Part shown: positions 12,937 to 24,861 of the stretch, piece by piece
How the letters are laid out: each line of letters starts with the position of its first letter
Position numbering within the stretch: position 1 is the first letter of the stretch
Source of the DNA: Mortierella alpina
Taxonomy: Eukaryota; Mortierellomycota; Mortierellomycetes; Mortierellales; Mortierellaceae
Assembly (NCBI GenBank): GCA_029449245.1
Contig: JANATF010000014.1
Span: forward strand, 810,501 to 874,500
Length of the DNA: 64,000 bases
Direction: 5' to 3'
Made by a program: the position numbers and the translations under genes
Notes under the pieces: generated by a model
Databases searched by the model: none
Seen by the model: only the letters and a program-made list of their open reading frames with translations
What the model was told of the DNA's origin: nothing

Positions 12937-15399
12937 TCATTTCGATCGTGGATGGTTGTCCTGCGCAAACGAAAGCGTCTTTGGGGATAGTATTGGTGGA
13001 GGGTCTTGCTCCGACGGGTTCACTCCAGAGGCAAGCCTTGTCGGTTGTTGTTCCTGCTCTTGTAAACTGCGCCGCCCATGCTCAGATGGCGCAAGCGTCG
13101 AGCTCATGCTGTTGTTGTTGTTGTTGTTGTTATGGGTGTGGCTGATTTCTTCCTCATCGCTATCGTACATTTCAAATCCTTGAATCATGTCCCTGGCTTC
13201 CAGTGCCGAATTCTGCCGCCGATGACCACCACTGCCAAATGGACCTGGTCCTCCTGGTCCTCCTGCCCCTCCAGCACTTGCGACGCCCTTGAAGGAGAAC
13301 ACTCTGCTGTGTCTGGGTGTGGTGGGACGAGACGAATTCGGGAGCAGCAGTGTTGCTTCGTCGCTTTCATTGCCCTCGTCGCCGTAATAGTCGTCTCCTG
13401 CTGATGATGATAATGAGGAAGAGGGTCGCCAGGCAAGGACCAGGACTCCGATCAGGACTTGACTGATCCCGAACAGGACGAGGAGGATCTGCCACCAGTG
13501 GAGTCGGCCCCATTGATTGTAGTAGACGAGTCCGTTGAAGAGGCAGGATACGTTGTAGGCGCAGAATGAGAGCGGCACCAGGAGCACGGTGTCACAGAGG
13601 CGAAGGCCCTTGTTGAGATAATACAACTATAATGGCAATAAGCATATATATATTTTTGTGAGCAACCATGGAAGCTACAGTTAGTTACACTTTTGAAGGT
13701 CACAAACAATACCACAACGGGCGAGTCAGCTCATCCTGCTTTGTTACCTGAAGAAGGGCTGCGGTAATGAGGGCGATGACGAGGAACCAGCTTAAAGGAC
13801 TTTCAAACTGGTTCTTACCCTGAATGATGGTCAACATCAACAGTTCGATCGCACTCTTTGCAAAGAGCAGTGCCTGGCTCGAGAGCATGCCCGAGACACA
13901 TCCGTAGGATACTCCGAGCAAGGTCTTGATCTTTGTAGGACTCATCTTGCCAAATCGGCGTCCGCCCAGCAATTTGTTGTATCGGTGAGATTGAATGCTG
14001 TTGTTTAGACTGAGGTGGTTGAGACTGCTGCTGGCGGTGGAAGCTACACGGTGATGATTTGCAGCAGTTGCTTCTCCTGCTCCTGCCACAGTTGCTGATG
14101 TGGATGCTGAGAGCGCGGCTTTGGCGTTATGTCTGAGCACCTGTTCCACGATCCTGTTCCCGACCAGCAGACTGGCGACCGTCAACTCAATCAAGGAAAA
14201 ATAGACAATGAATGCTGGCCGCTTATAGAGTTGGATCAGGTCCTCGAGCGAGTGACTTGGCTCGGGTACGACGCCAAATAACCCAATTGTAATGGCGCCT
14301 AGCAGAATGAGAAATGTTCCTATATTTGCAAAGATAAGAGAGAAAGTTGAGTGTCATTTCTAACAGTCAACGATAGAGTAGTAGTAGTGTCAAGATGGAA
14401 TGCTTCAATGGCGATTCATCTGGCCCTTCCAGTATAGCAGTATAGCCACAGCAGACAGTCTTTGCGTGTTTCCATCCCGCGTGGTTTGTATATCTGGTGC
14501 ATGGCCGCTCCCACCCATGCACACAGAAGAGCAGTGAATCGGGTCAAGTGTCGCGAACGAAGAAGATCGAGCTCTCTGTCCCACATATGCATCTGCGTAT
14601 ATAAGGCCCCATCTCCAAAAATACAAATATAGACCACTGCCCCTGCACATTACAATGCTGGAGAGTGGCCTGACTCTCTGTCCCAAGCAGGACAAACCAT
14701 CCCCTCATCTCGGCTGGCCATTGTCTATTCCTCCTCTGCACGCAACGCAAACACGAATAAAGGCAACACGCGGGAATGCAGATGCCATGCGACACCTCAA
14801 CACACAACACAAACAAATAGACCTTAAAAAAAGGGGGGATGCGAGAGAGGGGTGGTGGGGGGATGAAGAGGCATAGGATTTTTTTTGCTTTTGCGTGTTT
14901 TCACACTCTCTTCTTTACCTGCTGCACTCTGTCGTGAAAAGACATCGCCCAAAAGCAACCTTGCAAACAGGGCATTAAAGACCAAAGTAACGGCCGCCAA
15001 TGGAGCAAGGATGATGACAGGCAGGTAGCCGATCGAAAAGATGGTTCCCGTCAGGTTGGAGAGGATATAGGTGTGAAAGCCCAGGTGCCAGAGTGGGCGG
15101 TGACAGGCTCGTCGACGCAATTCCTTTGGATGGATCGCCTCGTTCAGGACATGGGACTTGCGCTGGATGGTCAGGCCCAAGGACTGGATGAATGAAGTGG
15201 CGACGGCTATAGAGATGCCGACGACAAAGTTGTTGTGGTTTGTGCCGTCTCCATTGGTGGGTATGTCGCCATGAAAGTGGCTAGTGTGGTGAATGGCTGC
15301 TGTGGTTGCGTTGCTGGCGAGGTGATGGTCGAACAGCCCAAAGATGCCTGTGCCTCCTGGGGTGGACCAGAGGACCTCTGACAGGTTCTCGAGCGACAT
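12937..15399 (-). CDS. NIPA-like magnesium transporter family membrane protein
   Basis: Three coding exons on the minus strand: 15399-14919, 14319-13748 and 13626-12937, giving about 580 residues. The NIPA family (PF05653) belongs to the drug/metabolite transporter superfamily, and animal members carry Mg2+. Family features are the first helix GISIAVATSFIQSLGLTIQRKSH, the segment FSIGYLPVIILAPLAAVTLVFNALFAR, then GTFLILLGAITIGLFGVVPEP at the exon 2 join. The late helices include YGCVSGMLSSQALLFAKSA and NKGLRLCDTVLLVPLSFCAYNVS, both strongly conserved. A Ser/Ala/Asn-rich cytosolic loop (exon 2) and a long polar C-terminal tail containing Asn repeats are lineage-specific. The start at 15399 is the only in-frame ATG, since the frame further upstream opens with TTG. 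The 3' end faces the protease gene, 128 bp away. Confidence 0.88.
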
Positions 15400-16285
15400 G
15401 GAGGATGGAATGTCGCTACGCGCGTTGGCAGGCTGTAACTGGCTCCGCTGTCCTAGTGCAATGGGTCCGCCTTTGCCTTGCTTTTTTGGGGGGATGTGAG
15501 TGTTGGAAGAAGGAGGAGAAAAGGAGCAAGAAGACGAGGACGAGGACAAAGACAATTAAAAAAAAAAAAAGGCGAGCAAGACAACAAGGCACGCACACTG
15601 GCAGCAATGGTGTGTTTGATGGTGCTCAGCGATCAGCTGGTGTGGGCAATAGGGGCACAAGGGAAGAGCGCACAAGGCAGCAACAAGAAAAGGGCGCCTG
15701 CTTGTGGATGTCTAGCGGTCTATCGGTCTGTCGGTCTATCGGTCTAGGTGTGTTCTGCGGGGTGTAGCGCGCCTGTGTGCAGAGATATGCGTCGATGCAG
15801 CTGCTGGCTGTGGGCTGTGGGCTGTGGACTGTGGCGAAGGAGCGAAGACGAGGATGAAATGCATGCATGAAGCGCAATCACTCCATCCAAAGGGCCTATT
15901 ATACGCCTGGCAGTCAGTGATCACGTGGTGCCGCCGCTTGCAAAAGAGGTGCGTCTTGGGATGCGTCTTGGGATCCCACTGTCCCGGTTCACATATTCCC
16001 AACTCCCCCTCCGTATCTTACGCACACGGCGGCCAAACCTCTACGCTTGAAACCAACCCATCGCGGCAAATTGCGGCCGCGGGAAAGGAGGGATACATGT
16101 CGTAACAAACTTTGTCTTTATGACTATGCAGATCGGCACCCGAAAGACCTTGCTAGAGTCGACGTACCCCTTAAATTTCCATTGGCCTGTCTTTTTTCTG
16201 GGATTGCCCATAGCCCATTGTTGCCCATTTGTTCCCACAAAGACTTACAGATCCGCCACAGCTGCACAGACAGCACCGTTCAGGA
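15400..16285. promoter_or_regulatory. divergent promoter region, NIPA-like / RNF220-like genes
   Basis: About 886 bp separates the start codons of two genes transcribed away from each other. It contains an A-tract at about 15558-15569, direct repeats of CGGTCTAT near 15717-15745, and a palindromic CACGTG core near 15923. It also has two copies of a GTGCGTCTTGGGAT-like sequence near 15949-15973. No gene was recognised inside it. The shared promoter role is inferred from position only. Confidence 0.4.
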
Positions 16286-18043
16286 ATGTCACAGCACACG
16301 GCTCAGCTCATTGCCCCAGAAGAGCGACAGAGAAGCAACATGGGCAGCAGCATGGACTCCTACACAGACTTGAATGTGGATTCTCATAGAGTGAAGGCCA
16401 GGAGGGAGCATCGTAGTCCCAGCCTCGAGGGAGGAGCACAGAACAGCAGGCAAAGTAGCATGGACCTCATCGTTGACTCTGAGCAGAGCCAAGAGCGGAT
16501 AGCCTCATCAGCCTCAACCAACTATTCCGTCTCCTCTCCCTCTTCGACTGCCCCCATGAAACGAGCCAAGAGGAATCCATCCGTCAAGTGTCCATTGTGC
16601 CATGAATACGTTGCTCCAGGTCAATACCAGCAGCACTACCGTATGGAGCTGTCAAACTTGGACGTGAGCTCGTCGCAGGAAGGGTAGGAGAAAGGATGTC
16701 AATGGGCAGGGAATGGGCCAATGGGCTTTGGAGTTGAAAGAGACCTTTTTCAATTAACAACTCAATCTAAACACTTCTCTCGAATCAACAGGACTCGTGG
16801 GAAGCGCGGTGCAGCTATTGCCGCGACCAAGCAGTTTACAAAAGGAAAGAGCCGTGGATCAGCTTCGGATAATGATAAGCGCGGCGTAAGTTCTCGATTC
16901 AAAAGACTCGGCTTTGGCTCAGAGAGTCAGCTCTTTACATGATCATGAGGCTTACCATGCTTTTTTTCCACCTCATAGATGCTGCGTGATATACAAAAGC
17001 GGAGGAGCGCTCGGCAAAACAACAAAGATGCCGCAATGGCTGCTTCAGGATCGGGTCGTCGACCGCTAGATCTGGATCTGGGGCTGGCAGGCGTGCTTGG
17101 GGATGCTCTCGGGGGCGGCAGCGGCGGCAGTGGCGACTCTCCTGCGACATGCTTCATCTGCAACGAAAGACTGTTTGGCTCTTTGGACGACATCAACTCT
17201 CATATCGACGCATGCCTCACCAACCCTCAGCCCGCGCATCATTCTGGCCCTAGTGGAGTAAGCAACGGTGGAGGAGGCTATTCGTCCTCGGGCGCAAATA
17301 CCCCCCTGTCTGGAGGCGCATCAGGCGTGAGTTCAACAGCCACCACTCCAAACGAGAGGATAGTGGATTCTTTTGAAGAGTACACTTGGGCGGGTCAGAC
17401 ACGTGTGCGGGCGACAGCTCTGTTTGAGGGTGGTATGGGGTCTCTTGGTTCAATGTCACGGTCAGCGCAGGAGGACACGGATGATGATCTGAATGTGGAG
17501 GATGATGAAGAGGACGAGTACGGAGACGCACAGTTTACAGAGCGGGATGTGGTTTCGAATGATGCGGACCCGGATGTGGACGAGCTACGGGAGATTGTCA
17601 TGGCTTCTAGTTCCCCTATCGACTCGAGCAAGGTTCGAAGGCGGAATCGAGCGGACAGGGACGTGGACATTGAGGACGAAGGTGAAGAGGATCCAGGCGA
17701 TGTGGATGAGGATGAGGACGAGGAGATTGACCTGGAAGGCGATGACGATGAGGCGGACGAAGAACACCGTGTGAATGCACTGATCAGCTCTGCGTTTGCT
17801 TCGGGGGATACCCGGCTTGTGATTGATGCGCTCAGAGCCAAGATCAAGCACTTGGAATCGGCCAACAAGAATGTGCCTTCATGTCTGATCTGTCTGGAGC
17901 CGTACACGGTGCCACTGACGTCGATTGTGTGCTGGCATGTCCATTGCGAGGCTTGCTGGATGCAGACGCTTGGCAGCAAGAAACTCTGCCCGCAGTGCCA
18001 AAAGATCACTCTACCAAAGGACCTCCGGAGGATATACCTATAA
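16286..18043 (+). CDS. RNF220-like RING-type E3 ubiquitin ligase
   Basis: Three coding exons: 16286-16683, 16792-16885 and 16979-18043, giving about 518 residues. RNF220 proteins are E3 ligases, characterised in animals, where they ubiquitinate nuclear and developmental regulators. Order of parts: a Ser-rich N-terminus; zinc-finger-like KCPLCHEYVAPGQYQQHY at about 102-118; a basic KR-rich linker; a second zinc-binding element CFICNERLFGSLDDINSHIDACL at about 222-244, the RNF220-type finger; a long Asp/Glu-rich disordered region; and a C-terminal RING (about 467-505) with CLICLEPYTVPLTSIVCWHVHCEACW and CPQCQ. The protein ends DLRRIYL, identical in style to the RNF220 C-terminus. All RING Cys/His ligands are present. 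Assignment rests on the RING and its exact C-terminal placement. The substrate is unknown. Confidence 0.85.
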
Positions 18044-20214
18044 TATTGTCATACAGCATGCATGTCTACTTGCACAAATGTATATGGGCCCTGGTGAGGG
18101 ACCAAGACACCCGTGCTCACCGTTGAGGTCGAGCGTCAGTGCGTGCATATCACTATGATGCATATGAGGTCTTTTTTTTTAGAGTTCCACGTTTTTCAAA
18201 TTCATTAACAGATCTTCACATGCAAACAAAAAGGGCGGGGGGTGGTAATGTACTCCTTCCTTGGCACCTTCGGCTCATGGAACAATTGCGCGATCAAAGC
18301 CTGTGGTTTGCTCACTTTGCAAGCGGCTGAATAGCTAGGCCATGGGTCTATCCATCTGTCCAGGTCATTGGAATTCGAGCTATCTAACCATGAGGGGGGA
18401 AAAAACGATGTTGTATTCATCATGCAGACTATTCCTGAGATGTGGTTGTCCAGGTTGTCCAAGCAACTCATTCCCATCTTATCTCGACACAGGGGTCGTG
18501 GCGACTCCAAAGCCCGCCCTTTCATTATTCATTATGGCGGGGCGTTCTTTGATCGCTCCTGGACTGGAGGCGGATTTACCCTTCCGCCCGCGTTGATCCT
18601 ACACAAATATAGCACCAGTCTATTGTTACTCGGCGGTCTTGCTCATGCATGCGGGATTGGCATGATGCTCCATTGGCTGCACGTCGGGCCGTTGAGGACG
18701 GGGGGCACCCGTGGGTCGACATTATTGTTATGTCGGACAGTGCATTAAAGAACACGATGACACCATGCTCTCTTTTACGTATTTGTAGACATAGGCCGTA
18801 TCTCTCGCCCTCTGTCTCTCTCTCACACGCCCCCCTTGTGAATGCGGACCTAGGCTAAAGATACTTTCACGGATGAGAGGCGTGTTTATTCATGCAAACC
18901 GTGCGCATCTGCTAACCCACTGCTGCTTGCTTATCGCTCGAACGAATCGCCGAGAAAATGAGAGACCCGTGTGGGGAGAAACTGAGCCAGCGCTGGTGTC
19001 GTGCGAATTCGTAGAAAGAAAAAAAAAAAAAAGAGCGCTACACAGGCGCAGGGTAGGGTGCTCATCGGGACATGTGCAAAAAGAAATAAAAGACTCGTTT
19101 GTGCGGCCATCGCTTGCTGCGTTGGCTATCGCACACGTATTCTAATAGAGACTGTTGAGTTAAACATATGAATGGCCTGCTGCTCATCGATCCACCGCCG
19201 ACTTGCGATCGTGCGCTCTAATGTATCCTGCCTGGTAGTGCACAACGTGCAAACGATAATGAAGGGGAGCGCGAGCCAAGGGGAGGGGAGGAAGGGGTAA
19301 AAAGGGGCGAGAGAGGGAGAGCGGGTACGCATGGTAGGCATGGTAGGCAAGATAGGCTCACGGACGGCGAGAGAAGCAAGAGCAGCAACGCTGGGTGCGT
19401 GCGCGCGCATCTCGCATGCACGGACAGAACAGGACGGCAACAATGCAGCGATAGCGGTGCGGATGCAAGGCCTCTGCTGCTTGCATGTGTCTGTGCTCAA
19501 GGTCCGATCAACGCAGGGGGCCTCTTCTCATAAGTCTCTGTCCCGTGGACGGCAGGCGTATAAAAGAACCAGCGCCGACTCCTCTCGGGCCCTCTTTTCG
19601 CCTCCTCTTGCCTCCTCGTCTCCTCCGTCTCGCTGTCCTCTCTGTCTGATTCCTCATTCGGCCATTCCATCCTCGCTTTGCCTGTTGACCAGCTCGACCA
19701 TTCCCCCATGCTGCACGCTCGGCCCTGAATCCGCGCGAGCCATTGACCCCATTGCCTGACCTCGCTGCTTGAACCCGGTGCTTCCCTGCTCTGCTGCCTG
19801 TGCTGCTTCCACTTTTCCCTGCCGCCCTTGCGCTCGGCGGTGTGCAGGCCATCACCTAATACAGCACGCGGTGCATAACAGCATAGCATACACAGAACAG
19901 CATCACAGCATATACGCAGCATAAGCAGCATCCCCGCCCATCGCATCGCATCGATCCACGCGCGCGCCTCTTTTCTCTCTCGAGACACGACCATGAACCC
20001 CCTCTCGCTCTCTTCTCTCTGCCACTCTGCCTCTTCTCTCTGCCACTCTGCCTCTTCTCCATCCTCTTCTCCATCCTCTTCTCCAGCCTCTTCTCCAGCC
20101 TCTTCTCCATCCTCGTCCTCATCGCTGTCTCCTTAGACTCTTCTCCTTCCCCATCGTCCTCATCGTCCTCATCGTCCACACCGTCAGACAGGACCCAAAA
20201 CGCCATTCTTTACG
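18044..20214. other. 2.2-kb intergenic region
   Basis: I see no supportable gene here. The longest forward open frame (18368-18748) has no motifs and no good upstream splice context. A-runs occur at 19020-19032. The last 250 bp before the next gene are dominated by C/T-rich tandem repeats, listed separately. A long CT-rich leader for the downstream gene is likely. Confidence 0.45.
20011..20112. repeat. tandem 21-bp and 12-bp pyrimidine repeats
   Basis: Two perfect 21-bp units (20011-20031 and 20032-20052) are followed by five 12-bp units of the form TCTTCTCCATCC or TCTTCTCCAGCC (20053-20112). All share the TCTTCTC core, so the 21-mer looks like an expanded 12-mer. The array lies about 100 bp before the next start codon, so it is probably in the promoter or 5' UTR. 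Reverse-strand open frames across it (Glu-Lys-Arg repeats) are artefacts of the repeat. Confidence 0.8.
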
Positions 20215-22390
20215 ATGAGTGCGCTGAACTTCTCGCCGTCCTCGCCAAAGGTCGTGCCCAGGAATGCCATCCGCAGAATCAACTCGACGCCGACGGTCCA
20301 CACCATCACATCCGTCGTCGACATGGCTGCTGACAGCAGCACGGGAGTCTCCAGCAGGGTCTCGATGGACAGCTATGATCGCTCAAGAGGTCTCCAAGCC
20401 TCACCTGGAAACGCACCCGCCCTCTCGTCCTCGGCACCGGCGAGATCCTCCTGGACCAAATACGGACACAAAAAGTCATCCTCGTCTCCGTCCAATCTGC
20501 TATCGCCGCCCTTGGCACCTGCCTCGACATCGTCCTCTATCACTCTGCCAGACGCGTCCTTGTCCTTGCTCGGCTCGATTCCTGCGGTGGTGCTTGAGAG
20601 CGACGTGGAGCCGCTTGATCTGCCCCAATCAGAAGAACTGCCTCGCTACTTGAAGGAGCCAGGAGTAGTGGCATCGCTCTTTTCCTTTGGCAGGGCATCA
20701 GGCTCTGTCTCCAGTACACCCGCCGCTACACCACCGCCATCTCCAGCACTGAATGCTGCCTCGACCAAGCCGTTAAGGCGTCCTAGCCCTTCAACAACAC
20801 CTCCATCCTCACCGTCGCCCTCGTTCTTTGCCCGGCTCCCGTCTATCCCAAGGCCTTCCCCGATGATGCCTTTCCGAGCCGCTAAAAAGGTTGTCACTTC
20901 AGTCACCTCGGTGGGCACGGGATTGTTGCCGTCCAAGGAGCAACTCGGTTCGATTCCTGTAGCCGGTCGAATACTCAAGCACCCTGTCATGGACTCGACC
21001 CTAACCTATATTGCTTCCAAGACGACCCACCGCGGGGGCAAGGGTCTTGAGAGCAAGGCTGTCTCCCAAGTGGATGTTCATTATCGCAAACTGAATCGGA
21101 GGCTTGTCGACCAATCCATAACTTTGGCTGCCCTTGCAGTAGAAAAAGAAGAGCTCTCAAAGACCATTGACGATGAGGCGGGTGATGATGCTTTCGAGCT
21201 CTACCTGGCAGCGATCGCTACGCTGATGCACGCTTTGCCTAGTAAGTATTTCGCGTCTTGCATGACAGAATGATATCATGTCTGGCGAGCTTGTGTGATA
21301 TCATTAACGCGTCTTTTGTCATTTCTGAATAGTCGAAACATGCGATCCTCTGCGCCGGGAGGCCTTCGAGTTGCAGCTCCGTAACTTTTTACAGGACAAC
21401 GAGCTCGATTCCTTGGACGATGAGGCCAACTCAAAGGAACGCCGTCGCCTCCGTCGTAAACGCCATCGTCAGCATCGGGATCAAGCCTCATCATTGATCC
21501 ATGAACACTCTTTGGCGCCTCACGAGGGCAACAGCACGAACTATCAATCGCAGGACCCTACAAAGTCGTCAAGGACTCGTAGAAAAGACCATCGCGCGCG
21601 GCGGCACAGGAAATCGAATGGAATCGTAGATCCAGGTCCCACTCTAGGTGACACAATCATTTCGACTGCAGTCGAGTCAGCCATTCGGCTTAAACAGTCT
21701 CCTATACCAGACGTGATCAAGACCTGCTTCAAAGCATCCTGTATTGTGCTTTCCAGGGTTGATGAGCGGTTCCGACTACAAGAAAGGGCTTGGGAGTTGT
21801 CGAAGCAGTCTATTGAGAAGGTGATAGAGCTGGATGAGCAGTACGCGATTCACGAGCTGGTCACAGAGACGCTTTTTGCCACGGTGACCGGACTTGTCAA
21901 GGCAGGAATAGCTTACAAGGAAACACCTGGCTACGGCTCAAGTAAGGAGCTTACCATTGAACAACAACTCGTTAAGGAAACATCCACGCCAGCCCTTGAG
22001 ACGGAGAGATCACGCAATCCACAGACAATCATCCACAAGAAGGCTCTGCCCTCGACAGTACCTGGGAGGAGGTATTCTGTGATTCAGGAGGAAAACGAAG
22101 ACGCTGAACAAGGTCAAAGTGAGGAAAAGGAGGCGCTCGATTCAGATATCTTTGATTCTGAAGATTTATCCTCATCGTCGTGCTTTACGACGTCAGACAG
22201 TGAAGAGGACGATTACATGCAAGGCAGATATAACCACCGCAGCACAGCTGAAACGAGACGACCATCATTGCTTTCGGCTGCAGCGGCATCACTCCCAGGA
22301 CCATATAAGGAACAAGTACAGCAAAAGATCAGCCTCTTTATGGCGCTCAAAGGCGCGGCGTCTCTAATCGTGGGGACGCCTTCAAAATAA
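20215..22390 (+). CDS. uncharacterised protein with MIT-like helical segment
   Basis: Two coding exons, 20215-21241 and 21333-22390, give about 694 residues. The first 280 residues are Ser/Pro-rich and disordered. Residues about 286-342 (VDVHYRKLNRRLVDQSITLAALAVEKEEL...AFELYLAAIATLMHALP) have the heptad spacing of an MIT domain, the three-helix module that binds ESCRT-III or microtubule-associated partners. The match is by pattern only. A basic RRRLRRKRHRQHR stretch (about 362-380) could be a nuclear signal or membrane/RNA contact. A helical region from about 460 to 570 (TIISTAVESAIRLKQSPIPDVIKTC...VTETLFATVTGLVKAG) and a final helix (YKEQVQQKISLFMALKGAASL) flank a second acidic disordered stretch. 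I do not recognise the full architecture. Confidence 0.75.
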
Positions 22391-22610
22391 AGTGGGTGCC
22401 GCGGCCCTTGCAGAACACGAATGACCTACTCATGTACCAGTCAATACAGTACGTGTGCTCAAGGAGGTTTAAGACACAGATCGCTCTCAAGCGCCTCACC
22501 ACACGCTCTGTCAGCATACTCTGTTGCACATACAACCCGGCTCGGTAGTAATTTATTTCAGTTTCGGAGGACACCCTTATCTCCACAACGAGTGTAAGAG
22601 AATGTTACGA

Positions 22611-22618
22611 TATAAAAG
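22611..22618 (+). promoter_or_regulatory. TATA box of desaturase-like gene 1
   Basis: TATAAAAG lies 60-67 bp upstream of the ATG at 22678 and is followed by a T/C-rich leader. The spacing suits a short 5' UTR. Assignment is by sequence and position only. Confidence 0.55.
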
Positions 22619-22677
22619 AAGGTGCACACTGGAAGAGCTACATCGGCCTTTTCATTCTCACTTTTATTTTCTCTAGC

Positions 22678-23797
22678 ATGACTGACACACTTCGAGTCGA
22701 CGCCAACACACCTGTCAGCACGCCTCCGCTTGATGCAATGTCAGTTATGGACTGTATGGCAGGATTGGAATGCCAAGATCTCGCCACAAACCCCAGCTCG
22801 TCAGCCAAGGTCAAGCGCCTAGTACTGATAACACCTGAAGACCTGAAGACCCCCACCATTGCTCTACCTACCATTACTGTTGCCGCTGGATCGTTAGCAG
22901 CGTGGGCATCTGTACTCTACTACGGTGCCTACAAGAGGAAAACCTCGTCACTGTGGACGTTCCCGGTCATGACAGCGGCCTGTTTCGCCTCCTTCACGCC
23001 TGCGCACGATGCAGCACACTCGTCGATTGCAAAGGGCGCCTTCAAAACACCGATCCATCAACTTATCGGCATCCTATCGGGCGTCCCACTCTTCCTCCCC
23101 TTCCACAGCTTTCGACACGAGCATCTTCTTCATCATAAACACACTGGCACGGACAAGGATCCAGACATGGTGGTACTGCAAGGATCGAAATTGACGCGGT
23201 TCTTTGTGTGGCTTCTGCCAGAGTTCTTCATGTTGCAAGATCCGAAGGCGCTCGTCAAAAGACCCAAGGCAGTGTCGAGTGTGATTTTTCATCTGATGGT
23301 CCTCTATGTGATGAAGATGATGTGTAACAGGGGCATATCCAAGATGGCGCTCATGAAGTACTGGGTTCTTCCATCTCGTGCTGTAAGGATCCCAAACCTT
23401 TCTCCGCGCCTCTCCGCCTTGGTTCGTCTTCACGGTTGCTGATTCCATATTTATTTAACACCTACTCTCCATGCATATGGCTTGATAGGCATGGTGGCTT
23501 TTGACATGTCTCTTTGCGTATGTGCCCCACAGGCAGCAGGGCGAGCATCATTACACTGTCCTGGACAATGTCTACAAGGCGACCAGTGTCACGGGCGGGA
23601 TCTTGAGTTCGAATGGTCTGAACCTTGCAGTTCCGTTGCTCAACCAGCATCTGCACAATATCCATCATTTGTATCCTCAATTGCCCTTTTCACACTATGG
23701 TGCTATTTGGGCCAGGCATAAGGACGCCTTGATTGCCGCAGGAACTGAGATACGCCCTCTGTTGGCTCGTCCATCAAGGACGGACACTGGGCGATGA
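22678..23797 (+). CDS. membrane fatty-acid desaturase/hydroxylase-like protein, copy 1
   Basis: Two coding exons, 22678-23382 and 23489-23797, give about 337 residues. The protein has the three histidine boxes of di-iron membrane desaturases and hydroxylases: HDAAHSS, HEHLLHHKHTGTDKDPD and QHLHNIHH. Hydrophobic spans include ITVAAGSLAAWASVLYYGAY and the regions around each box. The HLxHHxxTxxDxDPD spacing resembles carotenoid hydroxylases of the CrtR type as much as acyl-lipid desaturases, so the substrate is open. It is a tandem paralogue of the gene at 24862, sharing the exon/intron position and the KTPTxAxPTxxVAAGSLAxWASVLYYGAYK segment. The C-terminal 15 residues differ abruptly from copy 2, which suggests a late frameshift. 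A TATA box is present upstream. Confidence 0.85.
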
Positions 23798-24861
23798 AAC
23801 TCATCCGATGTGAAGGGTTAAGAGCACAATAATAGCACAATATATTAATCTCGGGTGAACCCGATGAGCATGCTGTGTTGGCCATGTCGTGGAGGGTAGG
23901 TAGCACAGATCTGGAAATTGCTCACTAGTTTAACCGCCTGCACTTCATTTGCCAGCTTTTTTGGAGCCATGTGGGCGAAGCACGAAGGTGGCCAGTTTTG
24001 GATCGCAGAGCGAGAAGGGCTTGATCTGATAAGCCTTGCATAGGGCGCCTTTGCACTGCTTTTCGTGTGTATGTGTCAATCTCATGCATGCACATAGTTT
24101 CTCACATGAGAATCACCCCACTACTTTTGTTGTTGTTGTTGTTGTTGTTGTCAATTGCTTCTGGTTTGCGAAAGATAGTGGATAGCGACCCTCAGCAACG
24201 GGTTCTTTTGAGCACATTGACTTCAAGCCGACTACTACTGTTGCGGTAACATTGGCGGGTTGATTCTGCGACATCCGGATCTCTCTATCTTGAATTAATG
24301 ACTGAATCCAATGAGCAAGCAGGTAATTGTGCAGCTCATCCTGCCAGTTCCTGGCAGAAGGACTTTTCATTCCTCCTTACAGTGCTCGATGATGCCATGT
24401 CGCGTGGGTTGTGCACAGGCACAGCATAGGATCGGGTGCCATCATCAGCGAGCCGAGCGCTGCGAGCCGAAGCCCTTTGCGAAGCGAAATGCCGAAGCGC
24501 TGACCAGGCAGACCTTTGGATGAGTGCGCATTTGAGGCAAGTGTGCCGGTTTTGGCGTATTCCGCACACCCCCTCCTCTCCTTGAGGAATGAGATCGACC
24601 GCAGATCAATTGCTCGTTTGCGAAGCACTTTCGTGGTGCGGGCTATTCTTGTCAAGCTCGTTGAACGAGAACGCAGAAGCGTGTGCGTGTCTATGCCTGC
24701 AAGCTGCATGTAAAGTGTACAAAGGTTCTCCATAAAGTGTACGACGACACGACCCAACAATACCTCATCCCCCGCTTTATAAAGTGGCAAGGCTTAAGAT
24801 GGGATCCGCAGCAGGAATCTCATTTTTGTTTTTGTCATTCTTCACACCTTTTGGCTAAACA
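23798..24861. other. intergenic region between the desaturase paralogues
   Basis: This is 1064 bp with no recognisable gene. It includes a (TTG)8-type microsatellite near 24127-24150. Copy 2 has a probable TATA element (CTTTATAAAG, about 24774-24783) roughly 80 bp before its ATG, mirroring the promoter layout of copy 1. Confidence 0.5.
24776..24783 (+). promoter_or_regulatory. TATA box of desaturase-like gene 2
   Basis: A TTTATAAAG element sits about 80 bp before the ATG at 24862, with a T-rich leader between. It matches the placement of the TATA box in front of the neighbouring paralogue. Confidence 0.5.

Noticed and set aside
15400-15555. Upstream extension of the NIPA-like frame
   Set aside because: The frame opens with TTG, not ATG, and encodes a Ser/Pro-rich stretch from a CT-rich leader. 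The only in-frame ATG is at 15399.
18368-18748. 126-codon plus-strand open frame after the RNF220-like gene
   Set aside because: No recognisable domain, and the upstream sequence lacks promoter or splice features. It is probably 3' flank.
19856-20206. Reverse-strand frame with EKRLEKRMEKR repeats
   Set aside because: It is produced by the 21-bp and 12-bp pyrimidine tandem repeats. There is no domain or splice context.
20947-20957. GGTTCGATTCC, a perfect tRNA B-box sequence
   Set aside because: It lies inside a well-supported coding exon (LGSIPVAG codons), with no matching A box, acceptor stem or anticodon arm around it.
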